DNA from: Actinomycetes bacterium
GTDB taxonomy: Bacteria; Actinomycetota; Coriobacteriia; Coriobacteriales; Eggerthellaceae
Length of the DNA stretch: 58,823 nucleotides
Reading direction: 5' to 3'
Assembly: GCA_023460315.1 (NCBI GenBank)
Contig: JAEWQO010000122.1
Coordinates: 1-58,823, forward strand
A program made the translations under genes and the position numbers. This document shows, piece by piece, positions 17,926 through 28,243 of the stretch (position 1 is the first letter of the stretch; each line of letters begins with the position of its first letter). The notes below the pieces were generated by a model that was not told where the DNA came from, did not search any database, and worked only from the letters and a program-made list of their open reading frames with translations.

Positions 17926-19374
17926 TTATTGGCTCTCGGCGCAGGGAGACGCAGGCGTGAGGTTTTCTCCATTCACCAGATCGACGATTTCCTGCTTGGA
18001 GTGTACTTCCAACAGGGTATAGATTCTCTTTGTATGGGTGCGCACGGTGTTCTCTGAGATGAAGAGCTTCTTTGCGATCGACGGCACATCGTAGCCATGC
18101 ACGAGCAGATCCAAAACCTCCCTCTGGCGTTTCGAGAATCCATGCTGATCGGCCAGTGACAGGCAGGTTTGCTCCAGCATGTCGATGCGTGGCGCCGCGC
18201 CTTCGTCCGCCCGTGCTTCTTTGCCCGAAACGCCCTTGCGCATCAGGATGAACATGACGACGGAGCATCCGTACAGAAGCAAGAAGACGCTCGTGAAAAT
18301 CTGGGTTTCCTGAGAAAGGGAGCTTGTGCACACAAGAGAAGAAAGGCCGTTTCCCAGCAGGCGTGACACATACGTGACACCGGCGAACAGCGAATAGACG
18401 AATATGAGGCTGATCTGCCTTTCGCGAGCGATCGTCAAGCACGACATCATCATTACGATGGAGAACAGGGTGAATCCCAGGCTGCCAATGAACAAAATGA
18501 GGACCCGGTATGCTTGGGGGAGAAAAGGAAAGGCAAGAAATGCCGTGATGAGCACGGGGAAAATAATGATGTAGGCGTTTGTGATGGTAGCGTTTTTGCC
18601 AAGGATAAACCAGACGACAGCGAGAATGGCCGCTGCTGCGACATTGGCCCCCAACACCAGAATGCTTTTGTCAAAGAAGGCCAACTCTCCGGTGAAGGCG
18701 GTTGACCCCAGGACGGGGGACACGATTCCAATCATGACAATGCACAGCAGGGGCTTCCAGAACTGCCCTCGAATGTTGAGATAGGGCGCTGCCTCGACGA
18801 GGGGATCGTGCTCTTCATGGGTGTTCCTGTTGGGGAAACGCAGGCAGGGGTAGAGCAACACCAGGTTTGCCAGCACGAGCAGCGAGACGGTGAACAGAAG
18901 CATGTGCTGTCCCAAGACGAAGAACAGAAGGAAGGGCACAAGCGAGAACATCGACCCGACGATAATCTGCTTTTGTGCTTCCCGTTGGGCACTCAGCGAA
19001 AAGACCTGTTCCCAGCAGATGAAGCAGCAGGTAGTGCCGATTCCCGTGAGAATGCTGGAGGCGACGAGCAGCGCCGCTGAGCCATTGAGAAAGAACCCGA
19101 GAAGGAAGACTATGCCCGACGACATAAGGAGAACCGCTTCAGGGTAAGGCGCGCGATTGAACAGGCGGGGAAATCGCGTCGACCCAAGGAAGTAACCGAA
19201 AAACGCGATGATGTTGCTTACCGTGAGTGGGGCGGTCCAAGAGCGGTCGCCGGCATCTCCGAAAGCGAATTGGGGGAGAAAGGAAAAGCCCCATAGGGAA
19301 AACGAGTTCATCGCAAGAAAGGCGGCAAAGCCCCCTCCTGCCAGCGCGAGTCTCATCTTCCCGGTAACTTGCAT
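17926..19374 (-). CDS. LuxR-family regulator with multi-spanning membrane domain
   Basis: A 482-residue protein with about twelve membrane segments and a C-terminal LuxR domain (FSKRQREVLDLLVHG, then TVRTHTKRIYTLLEVHS). Start at 19374 has GGGGAG five bases upstream; ATGs at 19389 and 19356 are alternatives. It is divergent from the Tat-exported flavin reductase at 19588, the arrangement expected of a specific regulator of that reductase. Confidence 0.92.
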   Translation of the reverse strand: MQVTGKMRLALAGGGFAAFLAMNSFSLWGFSFLPQFAFGDAGDRSWTAPLTVSNIIAFFGYFLGSTRFPRLFNRAPYPEAVLLMSSGIVFLLGFFLNGSAALLVASSILTGIGTTCCFICWEQVFSLSAQREAQKQIIVGSMFSLVPFLLFFVLGQHMLLFTVSLLVLANLVLLYPCLRFPNRNTHEEHDPLVEAAPYLNIRGQFWKPLLCIVMIGIVSPVLGSTAFTGELAFFDKSILVLGANVAAAAILAVVWFILGKNATITNAYIIIFPVLITAFLAFPFLPQAYRVLILFIGSLGFTLFSIVMMMSCLTIARERQISLIFVYSLFAGVTYVSRLLGNGLSSLVCTSSLSQETQIFTSVFLLLYGCSVVMFILMRKGVSGKEARADEGAAPRIDMLEQTCLSLADQHGFSKRQREVLDLLVHGYDVPSIAKKLFISENTVRTHTKRIYTLLEVHSKQEIVDLVNGENLTPASPCAESQ

Positions 19375-19520
19375 GTCCACTCCCCGCATCCCAACGACGA
19401 TTCAGCATTGGCTTGCATCCCCTGCCGCCCCGTCTCGTCTTCTCACATCCCCTGCCGCACTGTTTTCACCTGATCTATGTGATCCTCCTTTTCCGCAAAC
19501 CACAAGACCCGTGTGAAAGT

Positions 19521-19553
19521 CTATCTCCGGAAATCATGCAACACTTCGGATAG
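19521..19553. promoter_or_regulatory. CTATC-CCG / CGGATAG inverted repeat upstream of the flavin reductase
   Basis: CTATCTCCG at 19521-19529 faces CGGATAG at 19547-19553 (one extra T in the left arm), 34 bases before the reductase start. Either a regulator site or a leader hairpin near the ribosome site. Confidence 0.3.
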
Positions 19554-19587
19554 TTTCGCAATCGTCAAACAAGGAGGGAGCGAAATC

Positions 19588-21357
19588 ATGAAAATCAATC
19601 GCCGAGATTTTCTGAAAGGGGCTTTGGCGACGGGGGCAATGGCTGCTTCGGGCGTTGCCTTGGCATCCTGCGCGCCAGGCGGAGACGCGGCAACGTCGAG
19701 CGGGTCGTCGGGATCCGCATCGGGAAGCGCGCTGACGGCCGACAGCTATGAAAAGATGCAGTGGAGCTTCGAGGTCCCGCCCGATCCCGTGGCCGATGCT
19801 GATATCGCCGAAACCTACATTCATGACATCGTGATCGTGGGCGCGGGCATGGCCGGTCTCTGCACCGCGGTGGCTGCTGCCGAGAAAGGGGCGGACGTTA
19901 TCGTGTTCTCGGCCAGTTCCACGCCCATTTCCCGCGGTGGGTCAAATCATGCCATAGGATCGAAGTACCAGTTGGCCAAGGGTATTGACTACACTCCTGA
20001 AACCGCTCGCGACATCGTGAAGGCGGAGCAGACTGCCGGGACGTATTTCATGGACAAGAAAAAATGGGAGCGATGGGTCAACAACTCCGCCGAATCGATC
20101 AACTGGACGATCGACCATATGGAGAAGCGCGGTCTCAAGTGTTGCCTTGAACCTGGTTACAACGATCCGGATGGCACAATCACTGTTCCTCCGGCCTCGC
20201 ATAACTTCTATACCGCCGAGCAGCCCTTCGGCGCTCTGTACGGAGCTCCTCTCGAAGCTCAGGCGTACGCAGACATTTTCACCGAGGATTTCAAGGGGGA
20301 AGTGCACTATAAGGTGGTTGCCCAGTATCTCATCCGCGACGACGACAACAAAGGCCGGGTGTCGGCCGTCGTTGCCAAGCGGGAGGACGGGTCCTATGTC
20401 AAATATGTCGCCAACAAGGCCGTCGTCCTCGCGACGGGAGACTTTTCGAAAAATCCGGACATGATGGCGCGCTACAGTCCCTGGGCGTGGGAACAGTTCA
20501 AGGACACTCTGTCGGTGGGCGAGGTTGATTATGATGCCGGGCTCGTGTATTCGGGCCTCATGCCCGGCGATGGTCACAAGATGGGCCTGTGGGTCGGTGC
20601 CGCATGGCAGAAGACGTATCCCACCGCGCCCATGATCAACGGAGGTGCTTCGGGCCCCGCCCATGGGGTCATCTCCAACTTCTGGGGTCTCAACATGGAC
20701 ATTCACGGCGAACGCTATCAAAACGAATGCACGAACTTTGCCTACGGTGCCATTTCGGTGCTGCAGTTACCTGAGCAGACAGCTTTCGCGGTGTGGGACA
20801 AAGCATACGCCTACACCCAAGAGAATTGGGAGCAGTTCGGCACCTGCATCGACTATGAGAATGGCATCATGCCCCTTTCTCCCGACGAGATGGTTGCCTC
20901 GTGGGACGCTGCGGCATCCGAGGGTAAGTCTTCCATTGGAACGGGAGCGACTTACTACAAGGCTGACACCATCGAAGAACTGGTGGACAAGATGGAGGGC
21001 ATCGACAAAGATCAGGCGCTCGCGACCATCAAGCAGTACAGCGCCTATGCCGAAGCTGGGGAAGACAAGCAGTTCCATGTGAACCCCTCGATCCTTTATC
21101 CCCTTTCCACGCCACCCTTCTACGCGACTAAAATCACGGGTGCGACGTTTCTGACCGTGTGCGGCGGCCTGCGTACCAACGACAAGATGCAGGTGTGCGA
21201 CGAAGATGACACACCGATTGAAGGCCTGTACAACACGGGGATCATGACGGGCGATTTCTATGCGAACACTTACAATTTTGTCATGCCGGGACAGAATCTT
21301 GGAGCAGTATGCGGGACTCTATCCTATCTGTTAGGGCGTGATCTCGCCACACTCTAG
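19588..21357 (+). CDS. Tat-exported FAD-dependent reductase, fumarate-reductase flavoprotein family
   Basis: A 589-residue flavoprotein. It opens with a Tat signal (NRRDFLKGALATGAMA) ending in a possible lipobox-like LASCAPGG, then a Ser/Gly linker. The FAD-binding Rossmann motif VIVGAGMAGLCTAVAAAE follows near residue 85, then SRGGSNHAIGS, ATGDFSKNPDMM and the C-terminal GLYNTGIMTGDFYANTYNF with PGQNLG. It lacks an FMN-binding domain. Family members reduce fumarate, urocanate or other alpha,beta-unsaturated acids; Eggerthellaceae carry many with narrow substrates. AAGGAGGGAG precedes the ATG at 19588. No quinol-side cytochrome is adjacent, so the electron donor is unclear. Confidence 0.92.
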   Translation: MKINRRDFLKGALATGAMAASGVALASCAPGGDAATSSGSSGSASGSALTADSYEKMQWSFEVPPDPVADADIAETYIHDIVIVGAGMAGLCTAVAAAEKGADVIVFSASSTPISRGGSNHAIGSKYQLAKGIDYTPETARDIVKAEQTAGTYFMDKKKWERWVNNSAESINWTIDHMEKRGLKCCLEPGYNDPDGTITVPPASHNFYTAEQPFGALYGAPLEAQAYADIFTEDFKGEVHYKVVAQYLIRDDDNKGRVSAVVAKREDGSYVKYVANKAVVLATGDFSKNPDMMARYSPWAWEQFKDTLSVGEVDYDAGLVYSGLMPGDGHKMGLWVGAAWQKTYPTAPMINGGASGPAHGVISNFWGLNMDIHGERYQNECTNFAYGAISVLQLPEQTAFAVWDKAYAYTQENWEQFGTCIDYENGIMPLSPDEMVASWDAAASEGKSSIGTGATYYKADTIEELVDKMEGIDKDQALATIKQYSAYAEAGEDKQFHVNPSILYPLSTPPFYATKITGATFLTVCGGLRTNDKMQVCDEDDTPIEGLYNTGIMTGDFYANTYNFVMPGQNLGAVCGTLSYLLGRDLATL

Positions 21358-21381
21358 TCTTTTAACCACTCTTCCCTCCAC

Positions 21382-21419
21382 GGAAGCGGCCGCTTGAGGT
21401 GGCCGCTTCCTGTCGTTTT
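21382..21419 (+). terminator. Rho-independent terminator after the flavin reductase
   Basis: A perfect 10-bp stem GGAAGCGGCC/GGCCGCTTCC with a 9-base loop is followed by TGTCGTTTT, 25 bases after the stop codon. Confidence 0.85.
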
Positions 21420-21545
21420 GAGCGCTCTTCGCGCTCCCTCCTAACAAGGCCGGCGGTATTCCCGTCGGCGGCAGGGCTGGCACAACGATTTCTCTCTATC
21501 GAAAAGCAAGCTTTGACGCATTCGGCTGCTCCAGGGAAAACGCTC

Positions 21546-22991
21546 TCAAAAGAAGAGGGCTTGGTACAGTTGGCAAAAATCGTCATAGCCCAGATAATCG
21601 TTGACAAGAATGACGTTCGACTGCTGGGATTGTATGTCGGGAGTTGTCGTGATTACGATGTCGTACTTTTCCGACGAGAGCAACATCAAGGCGTCGGGAT
21701 AGCTGGCTGGCGTGATATCGACGGTGGCTGTGGCTCCCTTGTTGAAGAGGTTTTCAATGGATCGTGCGAGAAAAATCGCATGTTGATGGCCAAAATCGCT
21801 CACGACGAGAACTTTTTTCTCCGGTGGAGTCAAGACAAGTTCTGGGCAGGTGAGGCACAGCCAAAACACGATGGTGTCCGATTGGAGAGAGATGTCAAAG
21901 TGGATGTTTTGAGAAAACACTGCCAGGTTGCTTTGGATCATTTCGTAGAGCGTGGGATTGCTCTGCTCAATCGAAAGGGAAAAGTAGCGGATACGATCGA
22001 AAAGTTCAGATGTCCGGTAGGGGCGTGTTTTTGCCGTAAGGTACAGGGAGCATATAACGAAGCGTATCTGCCGGCGAATCTCCTCCCCGAAAGAAACGTT
22101 GGCCGCTTTTGCCAGGCGCTCTGAAAACGCATCGGCCTCGCGTGTGACCCGAGCTTCCTCCTCCGCCGATTTCCAACCACAATATTGGCTGACTATAAAT
22201 GCATGGATGGGTCGCAGATTTTGCTCGGTGATATGAGAAAAATGCTTCTTTATGTAATTTAACTCGTTGGCGTCTATCTCGTCGTCCGTCTGGTAATCGG
22301 AGACGACGGTGTGGCCTTGGCTTTCCCGCACGAGAGACACGAGGTAAAACATCATGTAATACACTGTGGCAATATCGTCATGGATCACAAACGACCATTC
22401 AAGTTCGTCGAGGTTGTGCGCGAAGATGGTGGAGATGAGATGCCCAAGAACGCCCAAATCAAAATCAAGGGGATACTCGCTGAGCTCAAGGCCATTTAAT
22501 TCAAGAAGGAAACCGGTGAAGAATTGCCGAAGGTATTGCTCGTCTTCGCCGGTGAGCTCATAACGGTTGCCTTCGCATTTGACTGCCATGTTTCGTTTCG
22601 CAAGAAATCGATTGATGTTGGGCAGAAGACGGATCAGCGTCGATCTGCTGGTAAAGAGCTTCTCTTCATAAAATTCGATGCTCTTCCTGGGGTTGAACAG
22701 CATCTCCCGAATCCATCGCAAGGCTGTCGACTCATTGAAGATGTCGATGAACACCTTGCTGACGGTCGCGACATTGCGATTGATCAGCCTGATGCCATTT
22801 TTGGTCGATATGTCGATGCCGAGTCCTTGGCCCCATCGCGTTCTGAGGATGGCTATATCTTTGGAAACAGTTCTCTCGCTGCTGTGAACGTTTTCCGCTA
22901 TCTCGGCAATGGTCGTCCAACCTTTATGGTTGACGAGGGTTTCCAGTATTTCGATGACTCTTTGAGAAGAGGAATTCAGCAGATCGCGCAC
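21546..22991 (-). CDS. Mga/RofA-like transcriptional regulator
   Basis: A 481-residue regulator. N-terminal helix-turn-helix (residues 10-60: TIAEIAENVHSSERTVSKDIAIL), a second HTH (about 85-140: FTSRSTLIRLLPNINRFL), a long helical regulatory domain, and a C-terminal segment resembling a PTS EIIB-like fold (KKVLVVSDFGHQHAIFLAR). This is the layout of Mga, RofA and AtxA, which in Gram-positive bacteria control adhesins, pili and virulence genes. The start is GTG at 22991 with AGGA upstream. It is divergent from the large wall-anchored adhesin, which is its probable target by analogy to RofA and pilus loci. Confidence 0.8.
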   Translation of the reverse strand: MRDLLNSSSQRVIEILETLVNHKGWTTIAEIAENVHSSERTVSKDIAILRTRWGQGLGIDISTKNGIRLINRNVATVSKVFIDIFNESTALRWIREMLFNPRKSIEFYEEKLFTSRSTLIRLLPNINRFLAKRNMAVKCEGNRYELTGEDEQYLRQFFTGFLLELNGLELSEYPLDFDLGVLGHLISTIFAHNLDELEWSFVIHDDIATVYYMMFYLVSLVRESQGHTVVSDYQTDDEIDANELNYIKKHFSHITEQNLRPIHAFIVSQYCGWKSAEEEARVTREADAFSERLAKAANVSFGEEIRRQIRFVICSLYLTAKTRPYRTSELFDRIRYFSLSIEQSNPTLYEMIQSNLAVFSQNIHFDISLQSDTIVFWLCLTCPELVLTPPEKKVLVVSDFGHQHAIFLARSIENLFNKGATATVDITPASYPDALMLLSSEKYDIVITTTPDIQSQQSNVILVNDYLGYDDFCQLYQALFF

Positions 22992-23390
22992 CGTGCATCA
23001 CATCCTGTCTCGTAAAGGACGTCGCAAGGCCAGATAGAGTTCCGGCATCTTTGTTGTTTGACGCCATTCTAGGACACCGCAGGGGATGGGGGCGGATGCA
23101 GCTGCAGGATCGCATGTCAAAAATTGCAGATATCTCGGAAATTATAGAACAGAAGATTCGTGCCTTTCCCCTCTAAAATATGTGATTGAAATACTATCAG
23201 ATATTTGGGTAGAAAACGCTGTTAGTTATCGTGCTCGTCAGCACAGGATTTTCCAGAGCTTGGGGACGGAAAACAGCAGCGTAGTACAACAAAATCAAAG
23301 GATGTTTCGAAAAAGCTGACATTCCGGCTTGGGTGTCGTTTGCTGTCTCGAGGCGTTCCGGAGGCAAGAAGAAAAAGGAGGTAACCTGCC
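22992..23390. other. AT-rich divergent promoter region of regulator and adhesin
   Basis: About 400 bases separate the Mga-like gene and the adhesin. The middle (about 23120-23230) is clearly more AT-rich than its surroundings and contains TTGAAA and several TATA-like stretches, suiting a regulated promoter. No gene is evident. The end carries AAAAAGGAGGTAACC, a very strong ribosome site for the adhesin. Confidence 0.5.
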
Positions 23391-26300
23391 ATGTTGAGGA
23401 GAATAGTTTCTGCGTTTGCGGCATTCGTCTTGCTGTTCCAGGTTCCCATCGTGGGGACGTCGGAAGCGTATGCCGACGGAGGTTCGAGCAATTCCTTCCC
23501 ATTCTTCACTAGCGTCGACCTTGTCGACGCTGCCACCGGAAATATTCTTGGAGGCGCCGATGACACTCCGGTGGACAAGGATGCACAAGTTAAGATCAGG
23601 TATTATTTTACGATACCCGATGACGTCGAAATAGAGGCGGGCGATTCCTATACGTTCGACATCCCCGATCAGATCAAGATCGACGTGCCGCTTACCAACT
23701 TTGAGTTGAAAAGCGGCGAGACAGTGTTTGCCCATCTCGATGTGACGGCGGATGGCCACGGAAAGATAACCTTCACCGATGCCGTCTCGACGATGCGCGG
23801 GGTGGGAGGAACGTTCGATATTGGCGCACAGTTTGACAAGGAGAATATAGGCAACACGGAGATAGTCAAAATTCCTTTTGTCATCAACGGGGAGAATAAA
23901 GACATCAGCGTTCACTTCAATCAGCCTGAAGCCCTCAATGCCAAAACGGGTGAGTATGACGCTGCCACGGGTGTGGTCACGTGGACCATCTCGCTCAATT
24001 CAAATGAGACAACCGTCAAAGGCGCCACCTTGACGGATGTCATTGCGCCGGGCAAAGCATCCGATGACAACGATCAGAGCCAGACGTATGTCGAGGGGAC
24101 GTTTAAGGTACAGACTGCAGAAGGGGTGGTGCTGTTTGACAGCTCATCTGTGGGCTCTGAAAACAGAGGCGAATTCATCTACACTCCTGCAACGAATGAT
24201 CCTGCCCAGACGGGGACGATCTCCTACACCTTTGATAAGACCTTTGAAGAAGCCGTAACGGTCACATACCAGACTCGTGTGGCGGACCCGAGTCAGTATT
24301 TTGGCACCTCCATTTCCAACGAGGCGATACTCAGCCATGATCAAATCGATCAAAACATAGCGGGATCCGCCACTGTGCCCCAGCCTGACTATCTCACCAA
24401 ATCAGGCGTGTACAACGAAGAGACCAAGAAGATTGACTGGACGATCCTCTTTAACAAAGAAGCGCTCGATCTCCATGGAGTTAAGCTGACAGACACGTTG
24501 ACCGGCGGACTTATTTTGGACGCCAGCTCGGTGAAACTGGATGGGAACCCCGTGTCTTCTGGGGATGACGAAACTGTCAACACGTTTTCCTATAACAGCG
24601 CCACTGGCGAATTCGTCTACCGGGCCGGCGACATCAACGCCGCTCACACCCTCACGTTCTCAACCGATCTGCCTGCGGGATATTGGCAGCAGAATCACGC
24701 AGCCGGCGAATTCTCGAACACGGCGGTTATGACATCTACTGATAATTCGTATCTCAAAAAGGGCGCAGGATCGACGTCGGGGAAAGTGGGTCCGGGAAAC
24801 TCTGTCATCAAGAAGAGCACCCTGGGTTATGATGCAGAAAACCATCTCATCACGTGGCAGATTGTGGTCAACAAGGACCAGAAGGAACTTCCCGATGCCA
24901 CCATTGAAGACACTATTCCTGCAGGTCTGAAATATCTTGCTGATTCCTTCCAGATAACGCCAGGCGCTCCAAACAACATCTCGACGGGAGCGCAATCGTT
25001 TGCGGGAGAGGTCCCTGCGAATCCTTCAACTTCGCCAACGAAGCTCACTTATCATTTCGGTGAGATAACGGACTCCTACACCATCACCTATAAGACGGAA
25101 GTCGTCGATGCGGCAGTGTGGGCTGGCAACTCCAACAAGAACTACGTGAACACGGTTCAACTGACGCCGGGCGGAACGTTTGCTTCGTCAACGGGAGAGG
25201 CAACGCAGAATGTGACGAACAGCACGGCGAAGAAGTCGGCAACGTATGACTACACCACCCACGAGCTCACCTGGAACATCGTTGTCAATGCGAGCGAGGT
25301 GCCGCTGACAAAGGTGAAGGTGAGCGATGCGCTCACGGGCGAAGGCCTTGATGACTTCACGTTCATTGCGGGAAGCGTTACCGTGGATGGCGTGTCTGCC
25401 ACGGCGTCTGATTCGGTGGACCCTGAAGTCGGTTCTTACCACTATGGCGCTGATGACAAGACCCTTATTGTCAACTTAGGTGATTTGAACGGCACTTCCA
25501 CCGAATCTCGCTCGAAGACCGTGACCTTCAAAATGAAGCTTGCCAAAGAGGGCGCAGACTTCGATGAGTATTTCAGCAAGAATGGCGACAAGACCATTGG
25601 CAACACGGCGATCGTATCGAGTGAGCAGAACCCCTCGACCCAGGCAAAAGGCACCCAGGTCATCAGTAACAAAATGGTTGACAAGACCGGCTATTATTCC
25701 AATGGCAGAGCCTATATCGACTGGGCTGTGCAGGTGAATCAGAATCAAGTGTCCATGAAGGATGCCGTGCTGACTGACGTGCTGCAGGAAGGCCTGGAGC
25801 TGGACACCTCTTCGGTCAAACTATATCGCCAGACCCTTCAGCCCGATGGCACGCTCAGCCCGTCGGCTTCATACGATGACACGACTGCGGAGCTGTCGGT
25901 GGTGGGCGGCGTGAGCGAGAGCCTTGGAAGCGAAAACGTGGCCTACGACGCTACCACGCGCACCTTCACGCTCACTCTGCCTGAAAGCGTTGGAGACGGC
26001 CAGCCGTGCTTGGTGGTGTTCCGCACTACCGTCGATGTCGCGCATGCTCAGGGGACCACGTTTTCCAACAGCATTTCACTTGCGGGATCGGGTTATGTCG
26101 AGAAAAGTAGCAGCAGCGACCAAGAGGTCCATTTTGCCACCATTGATGGCGAGGCATGGGGCGAGACGGGGGAAGTCTACCTGTCAAAAACAGATCAAGC
26201 GACCAACGAACCCCTTTCTGGTGCCGTCTTTGGGCTCTATGATTCCTTTGGCAATCTTGTGCGCATTTCAGAGCCGACCAACTCGGATGGTTCTTCCGTA

Positions 26301-28103
26301 TTCTCCCATATCAATTACAACACGCTTTACTCGGTGCAGGAAATAACTGCGCCAGCTGATTACACGCTGGGGGATGCTTCGTACACGTTCAAATTGAGCA
26401 AGACGGAAAGCGGCATTCATCTGTATGACAAACAAGGCAATGCTCTCGATGAATCCCGAAGTGACCTGTCGTTTGTCAATAATCGCAAGGTGGGTACGAT
26501 CACCTTTGTGAAAACAGGCGATGGAGACAATCCCCTCGCGGGTGCGGAATTCACGCTCTGCAACGAGGCGGGTGAAGCCGTTGAAGGGTTCGAATCTCAG
26601 GTGAGCGGACCTGATGGACGCGTGACGTTTGACAACGTTCCCTATGGAACATACCTCGTCAAGGAAACGGGTGCGCCGGTTGGGTATGAGGCGATCTCGT
26701 TCGTCGCCTCGCTTCATGACGACAATGACGCCATAGTGACTGAAGGGGGATCCCATACGCTTGATCTTGGTTCCAAACACGATGCGCCGATCGGCAGCCT
26801 GACGCTGACAAAATACCGGGCCGAGTTCGAGGGGGCTTCCACGCAGCCTATGTCGGGGGTCTCGTTCGAAGTGCTCGATGAAACGGGAACGACGGTGGTG
26901 AGAGAGGCGCAGCAAACCGATTCTGATGGCAAGATCGCCTTCGAGGGTCTTGAGCCGGGAAGCTATATCCTGCGTGAAACGGAGACTCCTGCCGACTACG
27001 CGCCTGCAGATGACTATGCGTTCACCATCGATGCGTCGAGTACGCCCCTAGAACGTCAGCTGACCCATGAGATCACCAACGTGAAGAGGTCGGGAGAGAT
27101 TGTTCTGACCAAGGTGGACGCAGCTGACGGCGTCACTCCCTTGGCGGGAGCATCGTTCACGCTTTACGATGCTGCGGGCGAGAACATCGTGTCGAATGCA
27201 GAAGGGCCGTTGGTCGTGGTTTCCGATGCTCAGGGCATTGTGCGATTCGAGAATGTGCCCTATGGAGACTATCTGGTAAAGGAAACTCAGAATCCCGCAA
27301 ATTACTACGGCAACGTGTCGGTTGGCGCGTCCCTCCACACTTCCACAAATTCGTTAGGAGTCGCTGAAAACGCTCGGTCAACAGGGACTATTCGGTTTGT
27401 GAAAACCGATGGGAATGCGCCGCTTGCGGGTGCGGTATTTGAGCTGAGCGGCAACGGCATCGATCCGCTGCAGGCGACTTCGGATGCGGACGGCGTTGTC
27501 GAGTTCGTTGGCATTCCCTATCAGGACACTCCCTATACGGTGAGTGAGGTTGCCGCACCGGCTGACTACTATCGTGTGGTCGATGACTTCCAGGTGACCA
27601 TTAACGATGAGTCCACGGCCTTGAGCCAGGGAGACCTTGTGCTGGCTGACCCGGTTGTCGACATCCCCTTCGGCTCCATTGAGCTGACGAAAACCAACGA
27701 AGATGGCTCAGCCTTGCTTTCCGGGGCGGTCTTCGAGTTGCTTGACGGGGAGGGGACGGTCGTGCAGACCCAAGAGACGGATGCCTCCGGATATCTTTGC
27801 TTTGACGACCTTGCTCTCAAGCCGACCGGCGACACCGTTTTCACCGTGCACGAAAAGCGTGCTCCCTTGGGCTATGAGCTTGCCGCCGATCAGACGGTGA
27901 CCCTTGCTCACGAGAGTGGTGTGCGCAGCGCGAGCGTTGAGGTGCGTGATGTTCTGAAGACGGATCCGATTTCACCTGCTACGACCTTGACGCAAACGGG
28001 CGATGGACTGACGGGCATCATGGCTGGTTTTGCTGCTCTGGTGGTTATCGCTGGCTCGTCGGTCGCGATCGCGGTTGTCCGCCGCCTTCGTAAGAAAGCA
28101 TAA
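23391..28103 (+). CDS. Large cell-wall-anchored adhesin with Cna A-like and six CnaB (SpaA) domains
   Basis: A 1570-residue surface protein. A signal peptide ends near EAYA-DGG (residues 1-29). Residues about 30-910 hold repeated Ig-like adhesin units with a recurring TW-I-N pattern (VVTWTISLN, IDWTILFN, ITWQIVVN, LTWNIVVN, IDWAVQVN), as in collagen-binding-type domains. About 920-1520 holds six CnaB/SpaA domains, each with a Lys start (LSKTD, FVKTG, LTKY, LTKVD, FVKTD, LTKTN) and in most a KET/RET Glu, the set that forms self-made isopeptide bonds. The C terminus is a sorting signal: LTQTGD, a hydrophobic stretch and RRLRKKA. The motif has Thr where canonical LPxTG has Pro. No sortase gene is in the window. 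Confidence 0.93.
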   Translation: MLRRIVSAFAAFVLLFQVPIVGTSEAYADGGSSNSFPFFTSVDLVDAATGNILGGADDTPVDKDAQVKIRYYFTIPDDVEIEAGDSYTFDIPDQIKIDVPLTNFELKSGETVFAHLDVTADGHGKITFTDAVSTMRGVGGTFDIGAQFDKENIGNTEIVKIPFVINGENKDISVHFNQPEALNAKTGEYDAATGVVTWTISLNSNETTVKGATLTDVIAPGKASDDNDQSQTYVEGTFKVQTAEGVVLFDSSSVGSENRGEFIYTPATNDPAQTGTISYTFDKTFEEAVTVTYQTRVADPSQYFGTSISNEAILSHDQIDQNIAGSATVPQPDYLTKSGVYNEETKKIDWTILFNKEALDLHGVKLTDTLTGGLILDASSVKLDGNPVSSGDDETVNTFSYNSATGEFVYRAGDINAAHTLTFSTDLPAGYWQQNHAAGEFSNTAVMTSTDNSYLKKGAGSTSGKVGPGNSVIKKSTLGYDAENHLITWQIVVNKDQKELPDATIEDTIPAGLKYLADSFQITPGAPNNISTGAQSFAGEVPANPSTSPTKLTYHFGEITDSYTITYKTEVVDAAVWAGNSNKNYVNTVQLTPGGTFASSTGEATQNVTNSTAKKSATYDYTTHELTWNIVVNASEVPLTKVKVSDALTGEGLDDFTFIAGSVTVDGVSATASDSVDPEVGSYHYGADDKTLIVNLGDLNGTSTESRSKTVTFKMKLAKEGADFDEYFSKNGDKTIGNTAIVSSEQNPSTQAKGTQVISNKMVDKTGYYSNGRAYIDWAVQVNQNQVSMKDAVLTDVLQEGLELDTSSVKLYRQTLQPDGTLSPSASYDDTTAELSVVGGVSESLGSENVAYDATTRTFTLTLPESVGDGQPCLVVFRTTVDVAHAQGTTFSNSISLAGSGYVEKSSSSDQEVHFATIDGEAWGETGEVYLSKTDQATNEPLSGAVFGLYDSFGNLVRISEPTNSDGSSVFSHINYNTLYSVQEITAPADYTLGDASYTFKLSKTESGIHLYDKQGNALDESRSDLSFVNNRKVGTITFVKTGDGDNPLAGAEFTLCNEAGEAVEGFESQVSGPDGRVTFDNVPYGTYLVKETGAPVGYEAISFVASLHDDNDAIVTEGGSHTLDLGSKHDAPIGSLTLTKYRAEFEGASTQPMSGVSFEVLDETGTTVVREAQQTDSDGKIAFEGLEPGSYILRETETPADYAPADDYAFTIDASSTPLERQLTHEITNVKRSGEIVLTKVDAADGVTPLAGASFTLYDAAGENIVSNAEGPLVVVSDAQGIVRFENVPYGDYLVKETQNPANYYGNVSVGASLHTSTNSLGVAENARSTGTIRFVKTDGNAPLAGAVFELSGNGIDPLQATSDADGVVEFVGIPYQDTPYTVSEVAAPADYYRVVDDFQVTINDESTALSQGDLVLADPVVDIPFGSIELTKTNEDGSALLSGAVFELLDGEGTVVQTQETDASGYLCFDDLALKPTGDTVFTVHEKRAPLGYELAADQTVTLAHESGVRSASVEVRDVLKTDPISPATTLTQTGDGLTGIMAGFAALVVIAGSSVAIAVVRRLRKKA

Positions 28104-28154
28104 ACCGTCTGATCTTTGCAGCTAAGATTTCGCGATAATAGGGTGCTTTGTCTT

Positions 28155-28194
28155 GAGAGGTTTGACCGCCAAGGTGGTTGGACCTCTCTTTTTT
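28155..28194 (+). terminator. Rho-independent terminator after the adhesin
   Basis: GAGAGGT at 28155-28161 pairs with ACCTCTC at 28182-28188 and is followed by TTTTTT, 50 bases after the adhesin stop codon. Confidence 0.85.
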
Positions 28195-28243
28195 CTTGGA
28201 AGGTTCTCGTGTCGTAAAATAGCGAATGGGCGATGGGGCTTTG

